In this document: positions 36,089 through 44,435 of the stretch, in pieces
Numbering within the stretch: the first letter of the stretch is position 1
How the letters are laid out: each line of letters starts with the position of its first letter
DNA from: Neisseria sp. 83E34
GTDB taxonomy: Bacteria; Pseudomonadota; Gammaproteobacteria; Burkholderiales; Neisseriaceae
Assembly (NCBI RefSeq): GCF_001308015.1
Contig: NZ_LGYH01000004.1
Location: forward strand, 62,001 to 126,000
Direction: 5' to 3'
Length of the DNA stretch: 64,000 nucleotides
Notes under the pieces: generated by a model
Databases searched by the model: none
The model's input: the letters and a program-made list of their open reading frames with translations, nothing else
What the model was told of the DNA's origin: nothing
Program-made: the position numbers and the translations under genes

Positions 36089-37971
36089 GTGGCTTCTCTT
36101 TTATTCTCATGTAAAGTCAATGTGATGGTGGTGCCCTGGTCTGGTACGGACGCTATGTTTAGATCCGCATGAATTCTGCGCGCCCGCTCGTGCATAATGC
36201 CGATACCGACATGGTTGCTGCCCATAGCTTTCAGCCTTTCCGGGCTGAATCCGATGCCGTTATCATGGATGCTCAGAACGAAATCTTGGTTGTTTTGTAG
36301 GGTTATTTCAACGCTGTCTGCACGGGCGTGTTTGCGGATGTTGGACAAGCTTTCCTGCAAAATGAAGATTACTTGCAGCTGCTGCTCCGGGCTGAGCGGC
36401 AAACCATGCCCTTGCCAGGTAACCCGAGCCGGAATATGGGTTTGCTGGGTAAACCGCTTCGCCAGGGTTTCAACTGCTTCGGTAAAGTCTTTTCTGCTGA
36501 CTTTTGTGCGGAAGTTTAGCAGAAGTTCGCGCACATCGTCATAGCATTCTTGCACGCCTTCTTTGATGAAATTCATATTTTCCTGAACCTGCTCCTGCTG
36601 GCCGGTTTGCATGGCGTTTTCAAGCATTTGTACTTGCAGGTTTAGAAAAGTCAGAGTTTGTGCAATGCTGTCGTGCAGGCCTTGGGCCAACAGATTGCGC
36701 TCCTGTAAAACGGCAAGCTGGCGGTTTTCTTCTATGAGCCGGATATTGGCTATGGCCAAGCCGAGCTGGTCGCATAAAGTATTCAATAAATCGGTTTCTG
36801 CGGGTTCTAATGTGGTTTCTTCTTTGAAGTAGAGCGTAAAAATGCCGATATCCTGCTCTTTATGGCGCACATGAAACACAGCCACATCTTTGAAACCGAC
36901 TTTTTCACAAAGGTTGGCTTGAGCCGGTGGCTCTTTGTGGAAAAAATGCACTATTTGCTCACCGGCCCGGCTGGCTGCGTGGCCGCAAAAGCAAGCTTCC
37001 AAACGCTCGCACTGTTCGGCAGTTTGCAGATTTTCAGGCAGGCCTTTACTGGCTGCCAAGTCCATGCGGTTTCGTGTGAAATCCAGCAGGCGAACGCTGC
37101 CGGCGGACGCTGATGTTTGCGGCAGCACATGGTTGAGGAAATCTTGTGCGGCTTCTGTGGACGCATGGGTTTGGTGGAGTTGGCGGGTGGTTTGATAGAG
37201 TGTTTCCAGCTCATGGTTTTTGCGGGCAAGGTCGTGCGTTTTGCACTGAACTTCCTGCTCAAGATTGTTGTAAAGCTTTTGCAGATGAGCACCCATTTGA
37301 TTGAAGCCGTCGGCAAGTTGGGCAAATTCGGCCACGCTGCCCAGCGCCACTTTTTTACCGAACCGTCCGGCTCGAATGGCTTCCACGCCCAACCGCAAAT
37401 GGTTAATCGGATGGATAACCCAAGCGTAGAGTAAAACCATCATCACCGCCGCGCCAATCAACACCATAATCATCAGGCCTGTCTGAAAAAGCCGTAGCCA
37501 TTCGGTGTCGCGGGCGTTTTCAAGTTCGGTTAGATGAACCAGCCGGCTGATTTCTTTAACGAAGTTTTGTAAAGTTTCAGCCGAGGCAGGTTGCTGCCCG
37601 GTTGCGGCGGCAAGCAGCATGGGGCGGGTCAGCTTTTGCCAGTGATGCACCACTTTTTCCATTTGCTCGTGAATCTCTTCTGATTCGGGTAAAAAAAGCG
37701 GGCGTTTCGGGTCTCCGTTTTGCAGGTTGGTAAGGATGCGGTCAAATTCTTGAATGTCAGGCTGAATAGTTTGCGTATCGGCACTTTTTGCGAGCTTGAA
37801 AGCCATCAGATAAGTACGCATACGTAGGCTGCCTGCATCGTTGATGGCTGCCCCCGCCCCTTCCATGCGCCAAGACAAAACAAGCGTAAAAGCAATGGAT
37901 ACCAAGGCTGCCGTTACGCCAAACGCGGTCAGCAGTTTCAAACGGGACGAAAGGCTGAGGTGGCTGTTCAT
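36085..37971 (-). CDS. narX: NarX/NarQ-type sensor histidine kinase
   Basis: The 628-residue kinase has two membrane helices (about 14-34 and 165-188) around a periplasmic four-helix nitrate-sensor-like domain. HAMP follows (about 190-240), then a GAF-like region with clustered cysteines (CERLEACFCGHAA), a HisKA_3 domain (GLHDSIAQTLTFLNLQVQML, His in HDS) and an ATPase domain (DNGIGFSPERLKA, HVGIGIMHERA). This is the NarX/NarQ order. Neisseria forms are often named NarQ. It is transcribed before its regulator with a four-base overlap. The signal may be nitrate, nitrite or redox state. Confidence 0.85.
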   Translation of the reverse strand: MNSHLSLSSRLKLLTAFGVTAALVSIAFTLVLSWRMEGAGAAINDAGSLRMRTYLMAFKLAKSADTQTIQPDIQEFDRILTNLQNGDPKRPLFLPESEEIHEQMEKVVHHWQKLTRPMLLAAATGQQPASAETLQNFVKEISRLVHLTELENARDTEWLRLFQTGLMIMVLIGAAVMMVLLYAWVIHPINHLRLGVEAIRAGRFGKKVALGSVAEFAQLADGFNQMGAHLQKLYNNLEQEVQCKTHDLARKNHELETLYQTTRQLHQTHASTEAAQDFLNHVLPQTSASAGSVRLLDFTRNRMDLAASKGLPENLQTAEQCERLEACFCGHAASRAGEQIVHFFHKEPPAQANLCEKVGFKDVAVFHVRHKEQDIGIFTLYFKEETTLEPAETDLLNTLCDQLGLAIANIRLIEENRQLAVLQERNLLAQGLHDSIAQTLTFLNLQVQMLENAMQTGQQEQVQENMNFIKEGVQECYDDVRELLLNFRTKVSRKDFTEAVETLAKRFTQQTHIPARVTWQGHGLPLSPEQQLQVIFILQESLSNIRKHARADSVEITLQNNQDFVLSIHDNGIGFSPERLKAMGSNHVGIGIMHERARRIHADLNIASVPDQGTTITLTLHENKREAT

Positions 37972-38106
37972 AAGCGGGCCGTTTATAAACTTAATTAAGA
38001 ATTAGGCCAAAAGTAGCATTTAAAAGAACTAGCTTCAATTCTACTAAAGAATAGGGCATCTTCCCAGCTTACGGAATTCAGGTAGAATCCGCCTGTATTT
38101 CATTTT

Positions 38107-38118
38107 TTCAGACAGGCA
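38107..38118 (-). repeat. Single DNA uptake sequence before moaD
   Basis: Exact copy ending eight bases before the moaD ATG, so it must be in the 5' leader. Confidence 0.85.
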
Positions 38119-38125
38119 TTCCAAC

Positions 38126-38374
38126 ATGATCAGCATTCTTTATTTCGGCGTATTGAAGCAGCGCCTGCAAACCGAGCAGGAAACCATCGAATGGCAGGGC
38201 GGCAGCGGCAATGATTTGCTCCGGCTGCTGCGCGCTCGCGGTGAAGAATGGAACGATGCGCTGGCTGAAGACAAAATATTCCGTATCGTGATTAATAAGC
38301 AGATTAGCCCGTGGAGCGCAGACATTCCCGACGGCGCCGAGGTGGGATTGCTGCCGCCGGTAACGGGAGGCTGA
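38126..38374 (+). CDS. moaD: Molybdopterin synthase small subunit
   Basis: MoaD is a ubiquitin-like sulfur carrier that gives its C-terminal thiocarboxylate to MoaE for the dithiolene of molybdopterin. The 82-residue product ends GLLPPVTGG, with the required terminal Gly-Gly. It starts a tight four-gene set moaD-moaE-mobA-moeA; moaE follows after two bases. The start has only a weak ribosome site, and an uptake sequence lies immediately upstream. It is divergent from the sensor kinase gene. Confidence 0.92.
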   Translation: MISILYFGVLKQRLQTEQETIEWQGGSGNDLLRLLRARGEEWNDALAEDKIFRIVINKQISPWSADIPDGAEVGLLPPVTGG

Positions 38375-38376
38375 AG

Positions 38377-38835
38377 ATGAAACTGACCGTGCGTGTGCAA
38401 CAAGAAGATTTCAATTTGCAAAACGAATACGATGCGTTGCTGGAAGAAGCGGAAAATACCGGTGCGGTGGCGGCATTTGTCGGGCGGGTGCGCGACAGAG
38501 ATACCGACACACCTTTGTCGCATCTTTTTCTGGAACATTATCCCGAAGTTACCGAGCATGAAATCAAACGCATTGCACATGAAGCCGACACGCGCTGGCC
38601 GCTTACCGCCTGCACCGTTATCCACCGGGTGGGGCTGCTGGGGGCAGACGATCAAATCGTGTTGGTATTAACGGCCGGCGAACACCGCAAAGCCGCATTT
38701 TCCGCGGCTGAATTTTTGATGGATTATCTGAAAACCCAAGCACCGTTTTGGAAGCAGGAACGTTTTACCGACGGGCGGGAACATTGGGTGGAAGCCAAAC
38801 AAAGCGATGCCGAGGCCGCGGATAAATGGCGCTGA
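38377..38835 (+). CDS. moaE: Molybdopterin synthase catalytic subunit
   Basis: MoaE converts precursor Z into molybdopterin, using sulfur from MoaD. The 152-residue product shows the family patterns GAVAAFVGRVRD, EHYPEVTEHEI and HRVGLLGADDQIVLV; the Lys of LKTQAPFWKQE is probably catalytic. I chose the ATG at 38377, two bases after the moaD stop with GGGAGG as ribosome site; earlier in-frame starts lie inside moaD. Its end overlaps mobA by ten bases. Confidence 0.93.
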   Translation: MKLTVRVQQEDFNLQNEYDALLEEAENTGAVAAFVGRVRDRDTDTPLSHLFLEHYPEVTEHEIKRIAHEADTRWPLTACTVIHRVGLLGADDQIVLVLTAGEHRKAAFSAAEFLMDYLKTQAPFWKQERFTDGREHWVEAKQSDAEAADKWR

Positions 38836-39407
38836 ACGCATTAATCCTGTCAGGCGGGCAGGGCAGCCGCATGGGCGGCTGCGATAAAGGGCTGGCAACA
38901 TATCAGGGCGAAGCGTTTGTCGACCATATCATTCGCCGCTTGAATTTGCCGCGGGCCCAAATTGCCGTGAGTGCCAACCGCAATCAAACGGAATATGCAA
39001 AGCGCGTGCCGCTGGTGTTTGGCGATTTGCCGGCTTATCAAAACTGCGGCCCGCTCGCTGCGTTGGCCAGCGCGGCTGAAACAGTGTTGGCTGATGCCGG
39101 TTGGTTGCTTGTCGTGCCTTGCGATACCTTGCATTTGCCGCAAGATTTATGCGGCAGGTTGGCCGAGGCGGCAAAACGAACCCCCGATTGCCGCGCTTTT
39201 TATGCCGCTACCGAAACACAGCAACATTACGGAGTGATGCTGGTACACACGGATTTGCTCGGTTCGGTTGCCGCTTATCTTGATGCGGGCGGGCGCAGCA
39301 TACAAGGCTGGCTGCGTGAACAACGCGCCAGCGCCGTGCATTTTCCAAGCGAAGCCGAATTCCGAAACTACAATACCTTGCAAGATATGGAGAACCCACA
39401 TGCTTGA
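38826..39407 (+). CDS. mobA: Molybdenum cofactor guanylyltransferase
   Basis: MobA attaches GMP to molybdopterin to make the bis-MGD cofactor used by DMSO-reductase-family enzymes such as nitrate reductase and formate dehydrogenase. The 193-residue product has the nucleotide-binding loop LSGGQGSRMGGCDKGL at its start and VVPCDTLHLP at the metal-binding Asp. It overlaps moaE and moeA by 10 and 8 bases. Its presence means the cell makes at least one bis-MGD enzyme, which is not in this window. Confidence 0.92.
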   Translation: MALNALILSGGQGSRMGGCDKGLATYQGEAFVDHIIRRLNLPRAQIAVSANRNQTEYAKRVPLVFGDLPAYQNCGPLAALASAAETVLADAGWLLVVPCDTLHLPQDLCGRLAEAAKRTPDCRAFYAATETQQHYGVMLVHTDLLGSVAAYLDAGGRSIQGWLREQRASAVHFPSEAEFRNYNTLQDMENPHA

Positions 39408-40596
39408 TTTTGAAACCGCGCTTACCCAATTGCTTGCCACGCATTCCTGCCGCTTGGGCAGCGAAACCGTATGCCTGTCTGAAAGCATGGGCCGGATACT
39501 GGCAGAGCCGCTGATTGCGCGCTATCCAAGCCCTTTGTTCGACAACAGCGCGATGGACGGCTACGCCGTATGCGACACTCAAGGCGGCTTGCAAGACTTT
39601 ACCGTAGTCAGCCGGGTGATGGCCGGTGAAATCAGCAACACGCCTTTGCAACACGGGCAGGCCGTGCGCATTTTTACCGGTGCCGCATTGCCCCCGCAAG
39701 CCACTGCGGTGGTGTTGCAGGAAGACTGCCGTGTCGAAGGCGACAAACTGCATGTCGGAGCGACCATCAAAGCGGGGCAGCATATGCGCTTGAAAGCAGA
39801 AGAAATAAAAGAAGATGATATTTTACTGGCGCGCGGCAGCATGATGTCTGCCGCTGCCGTGAGCCTGACCGCATCGCAAGGCTGCCATGAATTGCCGGTT
39901 TACCGAAAAATGCGGGCCGTTGTGTTTTCCAGCGGCAACGAATTAACCGAACCCGGTGCCGGGTTGGGCGAAGGCAAAATTTACGATGCCAACCGCTACC
40001 AGCTGATTGCATGGCTGCGTACTTTAGGAATCGAAACCAATGATGGCGGCATACTGCCCGACGATTTAATGCAAACCCAAGCCGCTTTGCAGCAGGCGGG
40101 TGATCAATACGATGTGATTATCACCAGCGGCGGCGCGTCGGTGGGCGATGCCGATTATTTGAAACAAGCCTTGCAGAATATCGGCGAGCTTACCGAACAC
40201 AGCATCGCCATCAAACCCGGCAAACCGTTTGCCTGGGGCAAAGCAGGCGGCGCGCATGTGTTTGTGTTGCCGGGCAATCCGGTTTCCGCGTTTGTAACCG
40301 GGCAGATATTGCTGCTGCCGGTGTTGAACAAATTAATGGGCAAAAATGAAGCAGATTGGCAGCTTGCAGAGTTATATGTTACCGCTGCATTTACCACCAA
40401 AAAAGCCATCAAACGCCGCGAGTTTCTGCGGGTGAGGGTGGAAACGGCCGATAACGGAGAAACCGTCGCCCGCCTGCTGCCCAACCAGGGTTCGGCTATG
40501 TTGGCTACTTGCGTGGCGGCCAATGCCTTATGCGACGTGCTGCCGAATACTTTGATAAAAGCCGGCAACAAAGTGCGCGTAGTGTTGTTGAAGTAA
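39400..40596 (+). CDS. moeA: Molybdopterin molybdenumtransferase
   Basis: MoeA inserts molybdate into adenylated molybdopterin. The 398-residue product contains LFDNSAMDGYAV near residue 50, RIFTGAALPPQATAVVLQED, VFSSGNELTEPG and ITSGGASVGDADYL, all normal MoeA motifs. The start at 39400 overlaps the mobA stop and gives the usual family length; an earlier frame would extend deep into mobA. An exact uptake sequence lies within the coding region (39472-39483). A DUS hairpin closes the operon. Confidence 0.94.
   Translation: MLDFETALTQLLATHSCRLGSETVCLSESMGRILAEPLIARYPSPLFDNSAMDGYAVCDTQGGLQDFTVVSRVMAGEISNTPLQHGQAVRIFTGAALPPQATAVVLQEDCRVEGDKLHVGATIKAGQHMRLKAEEIKEDDILLARGSMMSAAAVSLTASQGCHELPVYRKMRAVVFSSGNELTEPGAGLGEGKIYDANRYQLIAWLRTLGIETNDGGILPDDLMQTQAALQQAGDQYDVIITSGGASVGDADYLKQALQNIGELTEHSIAIKPGKPFAWGKAGGAHVFVLPGNPVSAFVTGQILLLPVLNKLMGKNEADWQLAELYVTAAFTTKKAIKRREFLRVRVETADNGETVARLLPNQGSAMLATCVAANALCDVLPNTLIKAGNKVRVVLLK
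39472..39483 (+). repeat. Uptake sequence inside moeA
   Basis: Exact TGCCTGTCTGAA in the coding strand, encoding CLSE. Confidence 0.85.
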
Positions 40597-40600
40597 AAAG

Positions 40601-40650
40601 AATGCCTGTCTGAAAAAATGTTTAACTTCACTGATTTTCAGACAGGCATG
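40601..40650. terminator. DUS inverted pair between moeA and nadC
   Basis: DUS copies at 40603-40614 and 40637-40648 with a 22-base loop lie between two converging genes and could stop both. Confidence 0.7.
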
Positions 40651-40673
40651 TTCATGATTTTGGTTTCAGTGTT

Positions 40674-41546
40674 TCAGCTCAAAAAATCCAAGCCGATATC
40701 TAAAGCACGGCTGCTGTGCGTCAGATAGCCGAGCGCGATAAAGTCCACGCCGGTTGCGGCCACTTCGCGCAGGCGGTTGAATGTGATGCCGCCCGACGCT
40801 TCGCAGCGTGCTTTGCCGCGGCACATGGCTACGGCTTGTTTTAAAGTTTCGTTGTCCATATTGTCGAGCAGCACCAAATCCGCGCCGCCCGCCAAAGCCT
40901 GCTCCAACTGGGCTAAAGTGTCCACTTCCACCTCAACGGGAATCAGATGCCCGGCAAGCTGTTTGGCGCGTTGAACGGTTTCTTTCAGGCCGCCCGAATA
41001 GACCAAATGGTTGTCTTTAATCAGAATCGCATCGTCCAAACCCATGCGGTGGTTGCAGCCGCCGCCTGCCCGCACGGCGTATTTTTGCAGCGTGCGCAAG
41101 CCGGGAATGGTTTTGCGGCTGCAGGTAATGCGCGTTGGATAATCTTTGATTTCGGCAACGGCAGCAGCAGTCATGCCGGCAATGCCGCTGAGATGGGTCA
41201 GATAATTGAGCGCGGTGCGTTCGGCGGTGAGTAAGGCGTGCGCTGAACCTTTTACCTTAGCCAACACTTGGCCTGCCTGAATATCAGCGCCGTCTGCCGC
41301 CAAAGCCTGAAATTCAATCGAAGCATCGGTTTCGGCAAACGCCAGCCGAGCCAAATCCATACCGGCCAATACGCCGTTTTCACGGCTGACCACCGCCAAT
41401 TCGGCCTGCACGCCGGCAGGAATGGTTACTGCAGACGTTACATCACCGCGTCGCCCCAAGTCCTCCAGCAAAGCCTGCCGGACAAACGGCTTCAACACCA
41501 CATCGGGCAAAGGAAACAATAAAGGTGAGGTGGCAGCTTGCTGCAT
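40674..41546 (-). CDS. nadC: Quinolinate phosphoribosyltransferase
   Basis: NadC turns quinolinate and PRPP into nicotinate mononucleotide, the last step specific to de novo NAD synthesis. The 290-residue product has VRQALLEDLGRRGDVTSAV near the start, TRITCSRKTIPGLRTLQKYA in the middle and EASGGITFNRLREVAATGVD near the end, all typical. I chose the ATG at 41546 because GGAG lies seven bases upstream. It is the last gene of an operon with the pfpI-like and NrtR-like genes, so it should share control with nadA-nadB across the divergent promoter. Confidence 0.94.
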   Translation of the reverse strand: MQQAATSPLLFPLPDVVLKPFVRQALLEDLGRRGDVTSAVTIPAGVQAELAVVSRENGVLAGMDLARLAFAETDASIEFQALAADGADIQAGQVLAKVKGSAHALLTAERTALNYLTHLSGIAGMTAAAVAEIKDYPTRITCSRKTIPGLRTLQKYAVRAGGGCNHRMGLDDAILIKDNHLVYSGGLKETVQRAKQLAGHLIPVEVEVDTLAQLEQALAGGADLVLLDNMDNETLKQAVAMCRGKARCEASGGITFNRLREVAATGVDFIALGYLTHSSRALDIGLDFLS

Positions 41547-41591
41547 AGGGTTCTCCATGAATGTGTGTTCGGATACTTTTAACATCTAACA

Positions 41592-42188
41592 TCAATCGGC
41601 AGCCAGGCGGGCGAAATCGTCCCGTTCGGGCTGGTTTTGCCAAAGGTATTCGGTGTGCGTGGCGATTTCGTGTGCCAACGGTGCGCCGTATTGGTCGGCG
41701 ATAAAGCCTAATGCCATGTCCATGCCCGCCGATACGCCTGATGAAGTATAAAATGTTCCGCTGCGTACCCAGCGGGCGACGGGCTGCCAATCCACCGCGG
41801 CGTTGACGCTGCGCACCCATTCAAAGGCTTTTTTATTCGACGTGGCGCGCAGACCGTTGAGTTTGCCGGTGGCGGCCAGCAATGCCGAGCCGGTGCAGAC
41901 GGCCAAGCAGTAACCCGCTTGGTCTGCCCATTGTGCTAAACGCCCGATAAATTCTTTATCATGCACCAAACCGCGCGTGCCCTGCCCGCCGGGGATAAGC
42001 AGAATACTGTTTTCAGACAGGCATTCGAGTTTCTGCGTATCGGTGTAAAAGCCTTGATGGCTGGGTATCAAGCCGCCGCTGAGGGAAACGTAATGCATGT
42101 CGGCGCCGGGAATGCGGTGCAGAAATTCTATCGGCCCCATCAAATCGAGCGTTTCGTAATCGTTGAAAAACAAGCAGTAAATATCCAC
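41592..42188 (-). CDS. DJ-1/PfpI family protein
   Basis: The 198-residue protein has the DJ-1/PfpI fold with the nucleophile elbow CLAVCTGSALLAATGKL (about residue 96). An early acidic residue in GPIEFLHRIPGADMHYVSLS recalls the isonitrile hydratase/GlxA-N-terminal subgroup. Its reaction is unknown. It lies between the regulator and nadC, with short gaps (about 22 and 45 bases), so it is probably co-expressed with NAD synthesis genes. A link to NAD repair or pyridine metabolism is only inference. An exact uptake sequence is in its coding region. Confidence 0.82.
   Translation of the reverse strand: MDIYCLFFNDYETLDLMGPIEFLHRIPGADMHYVSLSGGLIPSHQGFYTDTQKLECLSENSILLIPGGQGTRGLVHDKEFIGRLAQWADQAGYCLAVCTGSALLAATGKLNGLRATSNKKAFEWVRSVNAAVDWQPVARWVRSGTFYTSSGVSAGMDMALGFIADQYGAPLAHEIATHTEYLWQNQPERDDFARLAAD
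42012..42023 (-). repeat. Uptake sequence inside the pfpI-like gene
   Basis: Exact TGCCTGTCTGAA in the coding strand, encoding CLSE. Confidence 0.85.
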
Positions 42189-42210
42189 AGTTTACCCTTT
42201 CAAACAGGCA

Positions 42211-43152
42211 TTATTTGCGCAACGGCAGTTTGATGTCGGAAATCAGGCTTTCCAGCAATACGTTGTCTTTAAATCGATAAAGCTGTGCCGGACGGCCGAT
42301 GCCGCCGGCAGTGTTACCCGCTATCGGTTCGATTAAATCCTGATGCTTGATCTGGCGGCGGAAGTTTTGTTTGTGCAGCCTGCGGCCGGTTAAGGCTTCG
42401 ATGCTTTGCTGCAATTGCAGCAGGGTAAATTGCGGCGGCAGTAATTCGTAAATAATCGGGCGGTATTTGATTTTGGCGCGCACACGCGACATGGCGGTGG
42501 CCAATACGCGCCGGTGGTCATGCGCCATAAACTTGCCTGTTGAGGCCAAATCAAATCCTGACGACTGCTCCGGCGATTCGTGAATCAGCCCCGCTTCATA
42601 CAGCAATTCGTAGCGCAGCAGCACATATTCCTCCGACCATTCGTAAGGTGCCAGCCCCCAGCACAAATTCATACGGTTTAAGCGTTCCTGCCGCCCGGCT
42701 TCCGTGTCGGCCGTATTGGCCCAGCGGCGGATATGCTGCACGATATGGGCGACGGTCTGTTCATGATCGGCACAGCAGGCGTTTTCCCACGGGAAATAGC
42801 CGTACCAGTCGCACCATTTGGCCGTGCCGCTCAAAATCGTTTCGTCGGCTTCGCGCACCAAGCCCAAATAGCTCACATACAGCACGGGCAAGCCGTGTTC
42901 GTTTTTGCGGTCGGCATCGATAAACGTGTAGAGCTGTTCCACATAACCCATAGGCTGGCCGGTTTTCTTCGCCACCCAAACGCGCACGCCCGCCTGAAGC
43001 GAACGGTGCACCGGCAGCAAAGGGCCGTTGAGCAGCAGGCTGCCGTTATCAACGGTGAGCACGCGCGGCCGGCCGCCGGTTACGGCAATCAATACCGCCA
43101 CCAATTCCACCAAGCCTTCAACGCTGCCGCTTACTTCGGGAAATGAATCCAT
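42211..43152 (-). CDS. Nudix-related transcriptional regulator of NAD synthesis (NrtR/NadQ type)
   Basis: The 313-residue product has an N-terminal Nudix-like domain (VAVLIAVTGGRPRVLTVDNG). Its Nudix box is not recognisable, which fits a sensor rather than a hydrolase. The C-terminal winged helix contains LHKQNFRRQIKHQDLIEPIA and GRPAQLYRFK. This layout is that of the NrtR/NadQ regulators, which sense a pyridine nucleotide and repress NAD genes. It is the first gene of an operon with pfpI-like and nadC genes and is divergent from nadA-nadB, with a palindrome between. I therefore infer control of all NAD de novo genes and of itself. The ligand is unknown. Confidence 0.75.
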   Translation of the reverse strand: MDSFPEVSGSVEGLVELVAVLIAVTGGRPRVLTVDNGSLLLNGPLLPVHRSLQAGVRVWVAKKTGQPMGYVEQLYTFIDADRKNEHGLPVLYVSYLGLVREADETILSGTAKWCDWYGYFPWENACCADHEQTVAHIVQHIRRWANTADTEAGRQERLNRMNLCWGLAPYEWSEEYVLLRYELLYEAGLIHESPEQSSGFDLASTGKFMAHDHRRVLATAMSRVRAKIKYRPIIYELLPPQFTLLQLQQSIEALTGRRLHKQNFRRQIKHQDLIEPIAGNTAGGIGRPAQLYRFKDNVLLESLISDIKLPLRK

Positions 43153-43206
43153 CTGCTTTGCGTCCGGTTGTTGATTGAAAACAGCATTTTACTGCATATA
43201 TCGCAA

Positions 43207-43218
43207 TGCCTGTCTGAA
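43207..43218 (+). repeat. Single DNA uptake sequence
   Basis: Exact local-dialect copy in the regulator/nadA spacer. Confidence 0.85.
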
Positions 43219-43240
43219 ACCTCGTGCCGCAGATTTCTTC

Positions 43241-43269
43241 TTGCCTATTATACTCAATATGAGCATAAT
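43241..43269 (+). promoter_or_regulatory. Predicted nadA promoter
   Basis: TTGCCT (43241-43246) and CATAAT (43264-43269) are 17 bases apart. On the other strand an exact TATAAT (complement of 43247-43252) would serve the regulator gene. Confidence 0.5.
43247..43269. promoter_or_regulatory. Palindromic operator between nadA and the regulator
   Basis: ATTAT-A-CTCA, three central bases, then TGAG-C-ATAAT: nine of ten bases per arm are complementary. It overlaps the predicted -10 boxes of both divergent promoters, as expected for a repressor site of the NrtR/NadQ-type protein. Confidence 0.65.
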
Positions 43270-43316
43270 GCAAAAAAAAGAAATGTATCCGAATAAAGAT
43301 TAAGAGGAATCCTGCC

Positions 43317-44435
43317 ATGCAAACCGGCCAATACCGTGCTTTCGACTACGATGCCCCCCTGTCGAACCAGCCCACTTCCGCCTGCCAAATCCGCCAAGCG
43401 TGGGCGCGCGTGCCCGAGCCTTTGTCCCATGAAGCAACAGGCCGTCTGAAAAACGACATCCGTGATTTATTGAAACAGCACAATGCCGTATTGGTGGCGC
43501 ATTATTATGTCGACCCGCTGATTCAGGATTTGGCTCTGGAAACGGGCGGCTGCGTGGGCGACTCTTTGGAAATGGCGCGCTTCGGTGCGGAACATCCCGC
43601 GCAAACGCTGGTGGTGGCCGGCGTGCGCTTTATGGGCGAAAGCGCCAAAATCCTCAGCTCCGAAAAAACCGTGTTGATGCCGGATTTAGAGGCGGAATGT
43701 TCTTTGGATTTGGGTTGTCCGGCCGATGAATTTGCCGCGTTTTGCGACCAGCATCCCGACCGCACGGTGGTGGTGTATGCCAACACTTCCGCCGCCGTTA
43801 AAGCACGCGCCGATTGGGTGGTTACTTCTTCGATTGCGCTGGAAATCGCCACGCATTTGCATCAACAGGGCAAAAAGCTGATTTGGGGCCCCGACCGCCA
43901 TTTGGGCGAATACATCCGCAAAGAAACCGGCGCCGATATGTTGCTGTGGCAAGGTTCGTGCATCGTGCATAACGAATTTAAAACGTCCGAACTGGCCGCC
44001 CTCAAAGCCAAGCATCCTGAAGCCGTGGTGTTGGTGCACCCCGAATCTCCGGCAGGCGTAACCGAATTGGGCGATGTGGTCGGCTCCACCAGCAAACTCT
44101 TGAAAGCAGCCATCGAGCGGCCGGAGCATACCTTTATTGTGGCCACCGATTTAGGCATTCTGCACGAAATGCGCAAACACGCACCGCATAAAACCTTTAT
44201 CGCCGCACCCACCGCCGGCAACAGCGCCACCTGCAAAAGTTGCGCGTTCTGCCCATGGATGGCGATGAACTCGCTGCAAGGTATCCGCCATGCGCTGGAA
44301 AACAAAACCGGGGAAATCCTGCTGGACGAGCAGCTGGGCAAAGCCGCCAAACTGCCGCTCGACCGCATGTTGAATTTTGCCGCCGTCTTAAAACAACCCA
44401 AGCAAAACCCTTTCAACGGAATCGGGCCTGCATAA
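43317..44435 (+). CDS. nadA: Quinolinate synthase A
   Basis: NadA condenses iminoaspartate with dihydroxyacetone phosphate to form quinolinate, using an oxygen-sensitive 4Fe-4S cluster. The 372-residue product contains [20 protein letters not shown], a Cys in [14 protein letters not shown], and the cluster region [23 protein letters not shown] precedes the ATG. The stop overlaps nadB by one base, and both share the palindrome-controlled promoter. An exact AGGCCGTCTGAA, a DUS of another Neisseria dialect, lies at codons 41-45. Confidence 0.96.
   Translation: MQTGQYRAFDYDAPLSNQPTSACQIRQAWARVPEPLSHEATGRLKNDIRDLLKQHNAVLVAHYYVDPLIQDLALETGGCVGDSLEMARFGAEHPAQTLVVAGVRFMGESAKILSSEKTVLMPDLEAECSLDLGCPADEFAAFCDQHPDRTVVVYANTSAAVKARADWVVTSSIALEIATHLHQQGKKLIWGPDRHLGEYIRKETGADMLLWQGSCIVHNEFKTSELAALKAKHPEAVVLVHPESPAGVTELGDVVGSTSKLLKAAIERPEHTFIVATDLGILHEMRKHAPHKTFIAAPTAGNSATCKSCAFCPWMAMNSLQGIRHALENKTGEILLDEQLGKAAKLPLDRMLNFAAVLKQPKQNPFNGIGPA
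43439..43450 (+). repeat. Foreign-dialect uptake sequence (AG-DUS) in nadA
   Basis: Exact AGGCCGTCTGAA, differing from the local TGCCTGTCTGAA; one of two such copies in nadA-nadB. Confidence 0.85.
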
